64,000 nucleotides of DNA from JBIKIW01 sp044361365 (GTDB lineage: Bacteria; Patescibacteriota; JACMRA01): assembly GCA_044361365.1 (NCBI GenBank), contig JBIKIW010000001.1, positions 1 to 64,000 on the forward strand, in the 5' to 3' direction. Below the pieces are notes generated by a model. That model searched no databases. It saw only the letters and a list, made by a program, of their open reading frames with translations, and was not told the DNA's origin. The translations under genes were made by a program, and so were the position numbers. Positions 40,111 to 51,131 of the stretch are shown piece after piece (positions within the stretch are counted from its first letter, which is position 1; each line of letters begins with the position of its first letter).

Positions 40111-41142
40111 CTAAACCACCCCCGTCAACCTCCTAACAATTTCCTCCTCACTAGGTAAAAACTTGGCGATATTTTCTGGGAGATCTGAGAAATTTTTGTA
40201 TTGATTATAGGTTGCTACTCCAACGGGTTGATTTTGAGCTTCAAGTAAATACTCTACCACTGTTCTGTCTTTATCTTTGCAAACTAAAATCCCAATTGTA
40301 GGGTTGTGTTCTGGTTTTTTGATAGTTTGGTTTGTGGCTAACAAATACATCTGCAATTGACCTAAATCTTTTGGATCAAATTCTCTAGCCTTTAGTTCAA
40401 AAACTACATAACAATTTAGCGTCAGATTAAAAAACATTAAATCCACAAAGTATTCTTTTTCCCTATATTCTAGCCTAAACTGCCTGCCCACAAAAGCAAA
40501 ACTTCCACCCATTTCTGACAAAAACCTCACAATATTAGTCACAATGCTACTTTCTAATTCTTGCTCCTCAAATGGACTATCGGGGTTTATCAGTTCCACA
40601 TTGTAGTCATCTACAAATTCCCAGGCAACTCTACTTTTCAAATCTTCAGAAATTGTGCTGCCAAAGTTATTTTGTGTAAGCAATTGTTTTTGATAAAAGT
40701 TTTGCTGAATTTTGTCTTTTAGATCAAGTTTTGACCAACCCATTTGTGCGGTCTTTTTGAGGTAAAATTCTCTTTCCAAATCATCTTTACACTTTTCAAT
40801 AATCATACAATTTTGCACCCAGCCAATTTCTGCCACTAGCGGTGTCAGTTTTGCATTTTTTGAATAAACTTCATACAAAGACTTCATTCTCCATATATTT
40901 CTAGCTGAAAATCCTTTTGTTCCTGCAAATTCAAATTGTAAGTCTTTGGCTAATTTTTCGACCGTGCTATTACCCCAACATTCCAGCTCAATTTTCTCAG
41001 AAATAGTTTTGCCAATATTCCAGTACAGCTCCACAGTTTGCCTCGAAACGGATTTTAGCATGCTGTACCTAGCAAGTCTTATGTTTTCAACAAGTTGCTT
41101 TAGGGTTTGAGAATATTCGGTTGATAATTGGCTTTTGGTCAT
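40111..41142 (-). CDS. YhcG-family (DUF1016) PD-(D/E)XK nuclease
   Basis: The 343-residue protein matches the YhcG layout: an N-terminal helical DUF1016 domain (YWNIGKTISEK, GFSARNIWRMKSLYEVY, LDLKDKIQQNFYQKQL) followed by a nuclease domain with a PD-(D/E)XK core (EYFVDLMFFN, CYVVFELKAREFDPKDLGQLQMYL). Such proteins occur with restriction-modification systems and defence islands and in mobile elements. No methylase neighbours it here. The next gene upstream is a Spx/ArsC-like protein, so this is probably a horizontally acquired singleton. Confidence 0.85.
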   Translation of the reverse strand: MTKSQLSTEYSQTLKQLVENIRLARYSMLKSVSRQTVELYWNIGKTISEKIELECWGNSTVEKLAKDLQFEFAGTKGFSARNIWRMKSLYEVYSKNAKLTPLVAEIGWVQNCMIIEKCKDDLEREFYLKKTAQMGWSKLDLKDKIQQNFYQKQLLTQNNFGSTISEDLKSRVAWEFVDDYNVELINPDSPFEEQELESSIVTNIVRFLSEMGGSFAFVGRQFRLEYREKEYFVDLMFFNLTLNCYVVFELKAREFDPKDLGQLQMYLLATNQTIKKPEHNPTIGILVCKDKDRTVVEYLLEAQNQPVGVATYNQYKNFSDLPENIAKFLPSEEEIVRRLTGVV

Positions 41143-41292
41143 CAGTTAAATTTAAAAAATAGTTTCTACTAAAGATCAAGCGTGTTCAATTGTTTTTGCA
41201 AATAACGGTCAAAATGAGTATTAATTTGGTCAGTATGTTTATTTTGGATAAATAAAAAATGATGTGTATTCGAAACAATCAGACTCTAAATT

Positions 41293-41643
41293 CTACCCCA
41301 AAACCTCTCCCCATTCCCCAATTTCAAACCCTCGAAGCACAACCTCCCCTTCTTTTTCAACCATCGGTCGTTTAATGGAATTAGGAGTTTTTAGCATAAA
41401 TTCAATAGCTGATTTGGTATCCACAACTAAATTTTTGTCTGATTCTAGGGCTTTTCGCCACATCATTCCTTGTCGGTTCAAAACCTGTTCCCAGCCAAAT
41501 TTATCACACCAAGACTGCAAATGAGTTGCGTCAATTCCTAATTTTTTATAGTCGTGGAAATTATAATTTATTTCGTTAGATTCCAGCCAATTTCTAGCTT
41601 TTTTTACAGTAGAACAGTTTGTAATTCCATAGACAGTAAGCAT
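41293..41643 (-). CDS. ArsC/Spx-like thioredoxin-fold protein (YffB type)
   Basis: I chose the ATG giving MLTVYGITNCSTVKKARNWLE, the standard YffB start, over one 12 codons earlier. The protein of about 116 residues has a single Cys in the CSTV position, as in YffB-like ArsC relatives, not the CxxC of Spx. The LVVDTKSAIEFMLKTPNSIKRPMVEK segment with the conserved cis-Pro follows. These proteins have glutathione- or thiol-linked reductase folds of unclear function. It is divergent from gyrB. Confidence 0.82.
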   Translation of the reverse strand: MLTVYGITNCSTVKKARNWLESNEINYNFHDYKKLGIDATHLQSWCDKFGWEQVLNRQGMMWRKALESDKNLVVDTKSAIEFMLKTPNSIKRPMVEKEGEVVLRGFEIGEWGEVLG

Positions 41644-41782
41644 ATTTTTGAATTTCTCCAGCAAGTTTGGGTTTGTCAAAAGCTATCTTCAGAAAAGATC
41701 TGCACAATTTTTTGTGTTTTGCGGTAGAAATTTCAACTCTTGATTAGTCGTTTTCCCCTTTGTATTGACACAATCGAATTAA

Positions 41783-43747
<1,965 letters not shown>

Positions 43748-43755
43748 ACAAAATT

Positions 43756-44469
43756 ATGCTTGATATTGCCGTTTTTGAAGAACAAATTGGATATGTTTTT
43801 ACAGACAAAGTTTTATTAAAAATTGCCCTTACTCATAGATCTTATTTACACGAAAAAGAAAAAGACCCTGATATAACTAACCACAATGAAAGGTTGGAAT
43901 TTTTGGGCGATGCAGTTTTGGAACTGATTGTTACAGAGTTTTTGTATTCAGATTTTCCTGGTTCAGAAGAAGGTTATCTTACTTCTTTGCGGGCTGCCTT
44001 GGTGAATTATCGAAACTTAGGCGGAATTGGTAAAAAATTAGAGTTAGAGAAAAAAATGCTACTAGGAAGGAGTGAAAAAAGCGATCCGTCAGCAGATAAA
44101 ATAGTCTTGGTTGCTAACGCCATGGAAGCACTTCTTGGGGCAATTCACCTAGATGGTGGCTATGAACCAGCCAAAAAATTCGTGCAAAAGTTTATTTTGG
44201 TTGAAATAGATAATATCATTGCCACCAAAATTTACCGTGACAGCAAAACTGAATTCCAAGAACTAGTTCAAAGAAAATTAAAAGTTACCCCTCGCTACAA
44301 AATCATCGAAAGCCACGGTAAAGATCATGAAAAAATGTTTATTTCTGGGGTTTTTTTGGATGATAAAATGATCGCTCAAGGGATGGGTAAATCTAAACAA
44401 GAGGCAGAAACTATGGCAGCAGAAGAAGCACTGAAAGAAATGGCTGAAGAATTAGAAGAGGTTCTTTAA
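43756..44469 (+). CDS. rnc: Ribonuclease III
   Basis: The 237-residue protein has the RNase III signature NERLEFLGDAVLELIV, the second acidic cluster NAMEALLGAIHLDGG, and a C-terminal double-stranded RNA-binding domain (TEFQELVQRKLKVTPRYKII...QGMGKSKQEAETMAAEEAL). It processes rRNA precursors and other duplex RNAs. Length and domain order are normal. The gene follows gyrB by 8 bases. It converges with the SulP transporter gene 22 bases on. Confidence 0.95.
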   Translation: MLDIAVFEEQIGYVFTDKVLLKIALTHRSYLHEKEKDPDITNHNERLEFLGDAVLELIVTEFLYSDFPGSEEGYLTSLRAALVNYRNLGGIGKKLELEKKMLLGRSEKSDPSADKIVLVANAMEALLGAIHLDGGYEPAKKFVQKFILVEIDNIIATKIYRDSKTEFQELVQRKLKVTPRYKIIESHGKDHEKMFISGVFLDDKMIAQGMGKSKQEAETMAAEEALKEMAEELEEVL

Positions 44470-44491
44470 ATTCACTTGGTAAGTTATTGAT

Positions 44492-46255
44492 TTAAGCAAT
44501 TTCTAGTTTAGATTTATGTCTGTGCCTGCCAAGATCATCATCACAAAAGCCTAGATGAAAAAGAGCATCTTTAGTTTTATCAAAAACCTTCCCATCAGAA
44601 TACATTTTTTTAAAAAAGGAGCTCTGTCTTAAAACTACTTCTACATCTTTGCCAGCGGAACTTATTAAAACATTTTTTCCAACTGCACGAAAATTGGTTA
44701 CAATTTCTTCCAAGGCATCAAGACCATCAATATCAACATAAAACAAATCTCGCATTCTTAAAATCACAGCCTCCAAACCAGGCATAGCTTTTATTTTTTC
44801 TAAATTTTCTTGATGAGCTTGGGTGTCTAAATAGACCATTACACCTTCAATACTATAGACCACTGTATCTACATCGCATTTAGGCATAAAAAGTGAATGC
44901 CCATGTTCGTATTCCACAACTTTTTTATTGGAGTTAAAAGTAATTTCGAATTCACCACGACTAAGCTTATCTACAAACATCAAAAGACTTACTACCACGC
45001 CAAGTAAAATCCCATATGAGGCATCTTCAGCAATTGTTATGCCAGCAACTAAAAGACTAACTATCAAACTTCCTGTTTCTTTTTTCCAGAAACGTTCAAA
45101 TTTTTCTATTTCAATCAATCCTAGGGCAGTATTAAAAAGTATTGCTGCAATCGCTGCCATTGGAATATACTGAAAAAATGGTAGGAAAATAATAGCCAAA
45201 AAACCTGTAAAAATAGCCGCTAATCCGGCAGAAAGCTTTCCTTTTGCTCCAGTTTTTATATTTAATCCGGTTCTAATAAAAACTCCGGTAGCAGGTAGTC
45301 CACCAAAAAAACCAGATGCAATATTCGCTAAAGCTAAACCTAGAACTTCTTTACGAACATTAGTTTTAGTTTTAGTTGTTTTATCTGCTATTCGGGCTGA
45401 GATTAGAGTTTCTAAAATAGCTATAGCTGCCACAACTATAGCTGTACTAATAAGCCTAGAATTAAAAGAATTGTCGTTTTGAATTAAATTAAGAATTTTT
45501 GAATAATCTGGAAAATTCCATATAGCTGGCTTTATTTGTCCAAATTTGTTGATTAGCGTTATTGGTTTTACCCCAAAATTAAAACTTGTAGTTATCCAGC
45601 CTAGAGCTATGCCGATAATTGAAACTATAATAGCTCCTGGGATTTTGAACTGAATTTTTTTTAGGTAAATTAAAATCGCTAAGGAAATAAAAAATATCGC
45701 CAAAGAGGTTGGTTGCCAAGTATCAATTTTATCAAAAGAAGCGACTAGTTTTTCAAAAAAGTGATTTTCTGAGTGCACACCTTGAAGACCAAGAGCATCG
45801 TTTATCTGTCCAAAAGCAATTAAAATAGCTACCCCTGCGGCAAATCCGTACATCACTGAACTTGGTATATAGATCAAATATTTATCTAATCTCAACATCC
45901 AAATAATAAGCGTAACTAAACCAGTTGTCATTGCAAGTAGGGGTAGTGCAAAAACCAACTCTTGACCATTAAAGTTGGCAAATGCAAAAAGTATTGTAGT
46001 TAAAGCTCCAGCAGCTCCAATGATATTATATTTACTACCACCAAATATAGCAGCTATCAAACCTGCCCAAACTCCAGTTATTACACCTGGTATCGGTCCA
46101 GCCCCGGAAGCGATTGAAAGTGCAATTCCAAGAGGTAAAGATACAAGAGCAACTGTAAGTCCAGCCGCCCAGTTTTGACTTAAATTAAATAAGATATTTT
46201 TTCCAAAGTTATTATTTTCCAAGTTTGTATCTTTTTCAGACACTAAATCAATCAT
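44492..46255 (-). CDS. SulP-family anion transporter with STAS domain
   Basis: The 587-residue membrane protein has about 10-12 spans and the SulP core (AGLTVALVSLPLGIALSIASGAGPIPGVITG, GAAGALTTILF). A cytoplasmic STAS domain follows at about residues 455-560 (VVYSIEGVMVYLDTQAHQENL, LRMRDLFYVDIDGLDAL). SulP proteins carry sulfate, bicarbonate or other anions. Without experiment the substrate is open; bicarbonate is likely for a small-genome organism with little sulfur metabolism. The gene stands alone. Confidence 0.88.
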   Translation of the reverse strand: MIDLVSEKDTNLENNNFGKNILFNLSQNWAAGLTVALVSLPLGIALSIASGAGPIPGVITGVWAGLIAAIFGGSKYNIIGAAGALTTILFAFANFNGQELVFALPLLAMTTGLVTLIIWMLRLDKYLIYIPSSVMYGFAAGVAILIAFGQINDALGLQGVHSENHFFEKLVASFDKIDTWQPTSLAIFFISLAILIYLKKIQFKIPGAIIVSIIGIALGWITTSFNFGVKPITLINKFGQIKPAIWNFPDYSKILNLIQNDNSFNSRLISTAIVVAAIAILETLISARIADKTTKTKTNVRKEVLGLALANIASGFFGGLPATGVFIRTGLNIKTGAKGKLSAGLAAIFTGFLAIIFLPFFQYIPMAAIAAILFNTALGLIEIEKFERFWKKETGSLIVSLLVAGITIAEDASYGILLGVVVSLLMFVDKLSRGEFEITFNSNKKVVEYEHGHSLFMPKCDVDTVVYSIEGVMVYLDTQAHQENLEKIKAMPGLEAVILRMRDLFYVDIDGLDALEEIVTNFRAVGKNVLISSAGKDVEVVLRQSSFFKKMYSDGKVFDKTKDALFHLGFCDDDLGRHRHKSKLEIA

Positions 46256-46369
46256 AGTAATTAATATCAGGGTAAAAATGTATAATTAAAAACATATTAA
46301 TCTTAAAGCCCTCTTGTCAAGATTTTAAGCCTAGACACAAAGTAAAAAACTCTATTAATTAAAATTATT

Positions 46370-48028
46370 GTGACTTCCAAAAAAACATTCCTTAAAAGAT
46401 TTATCAATTTTTCTTGGTTAAAAGAGATTAGTGGTGAAAATCTATTTCTGATTTATGCTATTTTAGTTTTATTAATAAGTTTTTGCACCTATTTTGTAAA
46501 CTATCAAAACCCTCAAGCTCCATTTTGGGATGAAAATTTTCACATAGCTTCAGCTGAAAAATATATTCAAGGAGACTTTTTTATGGAAAACCATCCACCA
46601 CTAGCCAAGATGTTGATTGCAGTTGGTGAGGTGATTTGGAATCCAAACAAAGATATCGATAAATCTGAATTTGTAAAAACTGATTATATTAAGGAATTTC
46701 CTAAAAATTATTCATTTACAGGAGTTAGATTTTTCCCAGCTCTTGCGGGTTTTTTGAGTTGTTTTTTGTTTTTTTTGCTACTGTACTTAATAAGTAGAAA
46801 CAGCCACTTGTCTTTTTTGTTTTCAAGTTTATATTTGTTTAACAATCAGATGATAGTTCATTTTCGGGGGGCTATGTTGGAGAGTATTCAGATTTTTTTT
46901 GGACTTTTGGTGCTTTTGTACACAGTTCATCTTTACCTTAGAAGTAAGAAAATCAAACTGTGGGAATATTTAATTCTGGGGGTTTTGGTTGGATTGGTTG
47001 CTAGTGTAAAAATAAACTCGCTTATAATGCTATTGGTTTTTCCATTTTTGTTTCTTACACGTACTCAATTCAGTGTTTTAGATAGGAAAGAAATCTTTCA
47101 GACCATAAAAAAATTAGTAATTAAAGGTTCGTTTTTTGTTTTTGGAGTCGGATTAATTTTTATGAGCATTAGTTACCTTCACTTAGCAATTGCTCACAAA
47201 CAATTACCTGATAAAGAAAACAACAATGGATATAAAATTATACCAAGTTATCAAGAAGTTTTGGATAAAAAAGACTATTATAATCCGCTAAACGCCTACA
47301 AAGCTAGCCTTGCCTGGTATTTTTATCAAAATCAGTACAACAACGGCGTACCTAAATTAGACGAAGCTAAACCGGATGAAAATGGTAGTTATCCCACTGA
47401 CTGGTTGGTTGGTAGAAAAGCTATTAGTTATAGATGGGAAAAATATCCAATCGAGAAAAAAAACCATTTTACTTATAATCTTTTTGAGCCTGATGGTAGC
47501 AAGACAATCACTCTGGACGAATATTCTCAGCTTCCAGAAAATGAAAAAAATAACTGGTTTGTGGTGGTAAAATATCTATATATTCAAACTAATCCGATTA
47601 TTACTTTTGTGAGCTTAGCAGCCTTGGTTTTAGCTCTTGGTTTGATTATTGCAGTGGCTTTTTTTGGTCTAAAAGTGCAAAATAAAAATCTTTTTAATCT
47701 AATTCTTCTCTTTATCTTTTTGTATGGGTTTTATATGTTTTCAGCTCTTCGAACGGAGCGGGTTTTGTATTTATACCACTATCTAATTCCATCTATTTTC
47801 TTGTTTATAGCAGGCTTTCTGGTGTTTTTGTATCGCTTTGAAACAATCCTTAGAGAAGATGATTATTGGCGAAAAAGATTGTATTTTTTGGTAGCTTTGG
47901 TAGCAGCAGCTATTTTTATTAGCTTTGTTTTCTTCGCTCCCTTTACGTACTATTTACCACTTTCTTCTCAGGAATTTCAAATGCGTAATTGGTTCAGTTT
48001 TTGGGGATTAAAAGATGTTAGCGGGTAG
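46370..48028 (+). CDS. Protein O-mannosyltransferase-like membrane protein (GT39/PMT)
   Basis: The protein of 552 residues has a GTG start and an N-terminal catalytic loop WDENFHIASAEKYIQ and FFMENHPPLAKML, the DE-xxH...HPPL signature of GT39 PMT enzymes. Roughly ten membrane spans follow, with a loop at about residues 270-400. It would transfer sugar from a lipid donor to secreted proteins. Ser/Thr-rich anchored proteins in this window (for example at 8693, 30734 and 49430) are possible acceptors. It is followed by a nuclease-protease gene of foreign character. Confidence 0.78.
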   Translation: MTSKKTFLKRFINFSWLKEISGENLFLIYAILVLLISFCTYFVNYQNPQAPFWDENFHIASAEKYIQGDFFMENHPPLAKMLIAVGEVIWNPNKDIDKSEFVKTDYIKEFPKNYSFTGVRFFPALAGFLSCFLFFLLLYLISRNSHLSFLFSSLYLFNNQMIVHFRGAMLESIQIFFGLLVLLYTVHLYLRSKKIKLWEYLILGVLVGLVASVKINSLIMLLVFPFLFLTRTQFSVLDRKEIFQTIKKLVIKGSFFVFGVGLIFMSISYLHLAIAHKQLPDKENNNGYKIIPSYQEVLDKKDYYNPLNAYKASLAWYFYQNQYNNGVPKLDEAKPDENGSYPTDWLVGRKAISYRWEKYPIEKKNHFTYNLFEPDGSKTITLDEYSQLPENEKNNWFVVVKYLYIQTNPIITFVSLAALVLALGLIIAVAFFGLKVQNKNLFNLILLFIFLYGFYMFSALRTERVLYLYHYLIPSIFLFIAGFLVFLYRFETILREDDYWRKRLYFLVALVAAAIFISFVFFAPFTYYLPLSSQEFQMRNWFSFWGLKDVSG

Positions 48029-48030
48029 GG

Positions 48031-48046
48031 CAACTAGATATAGTTG
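48031..48046. repeat. Palindrome CAACTAGATATAGTTG
   Basis: A perfect inverted repeat (arms CAACTA/TAGTTG, loop GATA) lies 3 bases after the PMT stop. The core ACTAGATATAGT and the following GTTAA recur in the palindrome at 3200-3215, also between a gene end and a nuclease-domain gene. No T-tract follows, so it is a poor terminator. Confidence 0.45.
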
Positions 48047-48207
48047 TTAAGTACAATTTTAGATACTACAAGTTGAATTTTTTATTTGATAAATTGGTTA
48101 TTTTTAAGTAAAAAACCCTTTAAAAAGAGGATATTGATGTTTTTGACCAGAATTTAAAATTATTTCAGGTGATTATTAATAAATAAAATCAATAAATAAT
48201 TAAAAAA

Positions 48208-49455
48208 ATGCTCAAAATATCAAATGTTGAGAAAGGTAACAAGTTTGAAGCTGAAGTAATACCAATGTTTGAAAAATTATTACAAAATGGAGAATTGTCA
48301 GTTAATCCTAAAATTTCTAAATTAAGAATTAAGCCAAAATATTACAATAAAGACAGAGGTAGCTTAGATGCTTTTGACTTATCAATAGAAACTTATCCAG
48401 TGGGTGCTAAAATGCCGTCTTTGGTTCATATAATAGAATGTAAGCACTTTTCAGGAACTATAAATGTTGATGAGCTTGAACAAACCCTTTCCTTAACTTC
48501 AAATCATTTTCTAAAAGTAAGTAAAGATTCAGATTATAGTTTTGCAGTAAAAGTGATTTTTATATTCAAAGGTAAAATATCTCAAACACTTTCTACTAAA
48601 GCTAAAAATAATGGGGTTATGTTAATAGAGGTTTTGGATAAAAAAGATTACAAGATTCTTCTCTATAAAAATGAGAAAAAAGATTTTAGAAAATATGTTT
48701 GTCTTGATAAAAATATTGAAAAAGAGTTGGTAAAAACGGTTTACAGTTTAATAAATAACAACAATATAAATCAACCCAAAATTGAAGGTCTTAGAAGGCT
48801 TTCTAGGGTAGATGTTAAAGAAATTGCAAGAAAAGAATTTAAAAAAGTTGGAGCAATAAAATCGACTAGGTGTTTAAAAACACGAATTGTAAATTATATT
48901 GAAGAAACTTATTCTATTAAGGTTTGTTATAAAGTTTTTGACGGTTGCACGGAAGACAGTTTAGGGTACTTAGATATAAACTCTAATTCTATTTTTATTA
49001 ACGAAAACTTACGTGACACAAAATTGGAAATGTATCCAATTTGCCATGAAATAGGACATTTTATTTTACACAAGGATTTAATAAATAAAGATAATTTCGT
49101 GGACTATTTGAATTTGCCAGATTCTCTATATAATCAAAAAACTGGAAAATATGATTTAGTAAATGACAGGAATTTTATTGAATATCAGGCAAATACTTTT
49201 GCAGTTGAGTTTTTTCTTAATGAAGAACTTCTGAGATCTTTACTAGTAGAAAAACAAATTGAGATGGGCTTTAGTAAAACAAAAACAGGTTATATCTTTG
49301 CTGATAATCAGTATTGTAATTTAAAAGACAAAGAAGAAATAATCTCTCATTTATCAGAATATTTTAACACAACAAAAAAAGTTATAGAAAGCAGATTGGA
49401 AGGCTTAAAAATGTTAAGGTGTAATCATTTTACCCAATCACAGCCTGTTTTTTGA
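48208..49455 (+). CDS. Restriction-endonuclease-like domain fused to ImmA/IrrE metallopeptidase
   Basis: Residues about 1-170 of this 415-residue protein look like an Mrr-type PD-(D/E)XK domain (GSLDAFDLSIE...HIIECKHFSGTINVDELEQTL, with the E-x-K pair). Residues about 230-410 form an ImmA/IrrE-type zinc peptidase with the HEIGHFILH motif and a downstream Glu in EYQANTFAVEFFL. IrrE proteases cut repressors such as ImmR or DdrO in response to DNA damage. The fusion could couple nucleic-acid damage sensing to release of a response. Codon use is far more A+T-rich than that of its neighbours, so it is probably acquired. It overlaps htrA by 26 bases, tail to tail. Confidence 0.75.
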   Translation: MLKISNVEKGNKFEAEVIPMFEKLLQNGELSVNPKISKLRIKPKYYNKDRGSLDAFDLSIETYPVGAKMPSLVHIIECKHFSGTINVDELEQTLSLTSNHFLKVSKDSDYSFAVKVIFIFKGKISQTLSTKAKNNGVMLIEVLDKKDYKILLYKNEKKDFRKYVCLDKNIEKELVKTVYSLINNNNINQPKIEGLRRLSRVDVKEIARKEFKKVGAIKSTRCLKTRIVNYIEETYSIKVCYKVFDGCTEDSLGYLDINSNSIFINENLRDTKLEMYPICHEIGHFILHKDLINKDNFVDYLNLPDSLYNQKTGKYDLVNDRNFIEYQANTFAVEFFLNEELLRSLLVEKQIEMGFSKTKTGYIFADNQYCNLKDKEEIISHLSEYFNTTKKVIESRLEGLKMLRCNHFTQSQPVF

Positions 49456-51103
49456 CCAAATCGAACGAAACTGAGCCAAGTGTGAGATCTACGGTAACTG
49501 GGTTTTTTTCGTAGGCGTAACCAGCTTCTGATTTTCCGTTGGATTTTAGAACCGCAAGTTTTACTTTACTTTCTGCTTGTTTACCCAAAATTGCACGTCT
49601 AAGTGGGGAAGGGTTGTTTCTACTGGAGACGATTTTCTCACCATCGACTTCCAAAATAATATCACCTTCTTTCAAACCTGCCTGAGCTGCGGCTGAATCT
49701 TTAGCAATTGGGCTACCTTGTTCGCTGAATATAATTTCTCCATAATCTACAGGAATCCAAGAATTTTGAGACTTTCGCAGAGGTGTAATTTGTAATGAGG
49801 CTAAACCGATTCTAGGACGAACAATTTGACCTTTGGTTAGATAACCTTCCAAAACAGTCTTTATCGTTCGGGAAGGGATTGCAAGTCCGATATTTTGAGC
49901 ATCAACAGTACCCAAAGTATTCATGCCAATTAACTGACCAGAAGCATTAAATAGCGGTCCTCCAGAGTTTCCACGGTTAATAGCTGCGTCGGTTTGAATA
50001 AGGTTGTCAGCTTGAAAAGTAGTGTCTGTACATTGGTCTTTTATTTCAGTTTCAAAACTTCTATCCAGACCTGAAACTATCCCTCGAGTAACAGTATTTT
50101 GAAGCTCTCCTAATACGTTTCCGATGGCTACAACTTCTTGCCCTAATTTCAACTTTTCACTGTCAAAAAAGCTTACGGTTTTGAATTTCTCAGTACTGCC
50201 TTCTATTTTTAAAACAGCTAAATCATCAACTGGGTCTATACTTTTTAGGGTTAGATTATAAATTTTTTGATCACTAGAAACTCCAGTAATTTGAATTCTA
50301 GAAATATCGTTTTTACAGACCGTAGCAACTACGTGCTTATTGGTAACCACCAACCCATCCTCACTTACAATATAACCACTTCCAGCACTTAGATCTTGTC
50401 CTAAATCTACACCATTGCTTTTGCTTTTCAAGCTTATAGATAACACTGTTGGAAAAACGTCTTCCACAATTTGGGTCACTTCTTTACTATCAGTTGGGTC
50501 TTTGAAAGCTAAGTTTGGATTATTGCTAACAGCTGTAGAGCTATTTTGAGAGGAGCTTGAGCTTGTTTCACCTTGAGTTACTGTTGTTGATACGCTTGAA
50601 CCTGAGGATGATTCAACCAAATTGTTCAAAAAACTATTTTTAATAACCCACTTACTTCTCTCATCTTTTGGATTTACCACCACCAAGACCACAGCAATAC
50701 TACTCAAAATTAATCCCAAAACCAGTATAAAGGCTACCGTTCTAGCCATGCGTCTGATCGAGGAGGTTGTATTTGTTATTTTGGAGTATTTTTTTGGTTC
50801 AAAATTAAGGGATTCTGGGTTGCTATTTGAATTTGAATTTTGATTAGGCTGGTTGAAACTATTCGGATTGTTAAAATTATTTTGATTCGTAGAACTTTGC
50901 GAGAAGTCGTTTAAGCTGTCTCCACCAAAAGTATTATTTAACTCAGCATTGCTGAATTGCTGGTTGGAATTTAAATTTTCTAAGCCTTCTGTCGAGTTTG
51001 ATGTAGTTGGTTTCCAATCATTATTAAAATTAAAATCGGAATTTTGCCAATCTTGATTTGGGTTGATTGGTTCTGGGTTTTGTTTTTGATCGTCTGGTTG
51101 CAT
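49430..51103 (-). CDS. htrA: HtrA/DegP-type serine protease with PDZ domain and N/Q-rich cytoplasmic tail
   Basis: The 557-residue protein has about 115 cytoplasmic residues rich in Asn, Gln and Ser, then a membrane span (about 120-142), a Ser/Thr linker, and an S1C protease domain with VVTNKHVV (His), DPVDDLAVLKI (Asp) and NRGNSGGPLF (Ser). A single PDZ domain follows (AAQAGLKEGDIILEVDGEKI). It degrades misfolded envelope proteins. The Asn/Gln-rich N-terminus resembles that of the glucosaminidase-like protein at 11892. Confidence 0.9.
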   Translation of the reverse strand: MQPDDQKQNPEPINPNQDWQNSDFNFNNDWKPTTSNSTEGLENLNSNQQFSNAELNNTFGGDSLNDFSQSSTNQNNFNNPNSFNQPNQNSNSNSNPESLNFEPKKYSKITNTTSSIRRMARTVAFILVLGLILSSIAVVLVVVNPKDERSKWVIKNSFLNNLVESSSGSSVSTTVTQGETSSSSSQNSSTAVSNNPNLAFKDPTDSKEVTQIVEDVFPTVLSISLKSKSNGVDLGQDLSAGSGYIVSEDGLVVTNKHVVATVCKNDISRIQITGVSSDQKIYNLTLKSIDPVDDLAVLKIEGSTEKFKTVSFFDSEKLKLGQEVVAIGNVLGELQNTVTRGIVSGLDRSFETEIKDQCTDTTFQADNLIQTDAAINRGNSGGPLFNASGQLIGMNTLGTVDAQNIGLAIPSRTIKTVLEGYLTKGQIVRPRIGLASLQITPLRKSQNSWIPVDYGEIIFSEQGSPIAKDSAAAQAGLKEGDIILEVDGEKIVSSRNNPSPLRRAILGKQAESKVKLAVLKSNGKSEAGYAYEKNPVTVDLTLGSVSFDLVKKQAVIG

Positions 51104-51131
51104 AGTGCAGAATTAAGGAGTTGCTAAAAGA

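Noticed and set aside
38459..41700. Genes downstream of tmRNA as an integrated island with a repeated tmRNA 3' end
   Set aside because: I found no second copy of the tmRNA 3' end downstream and no integrase gene.
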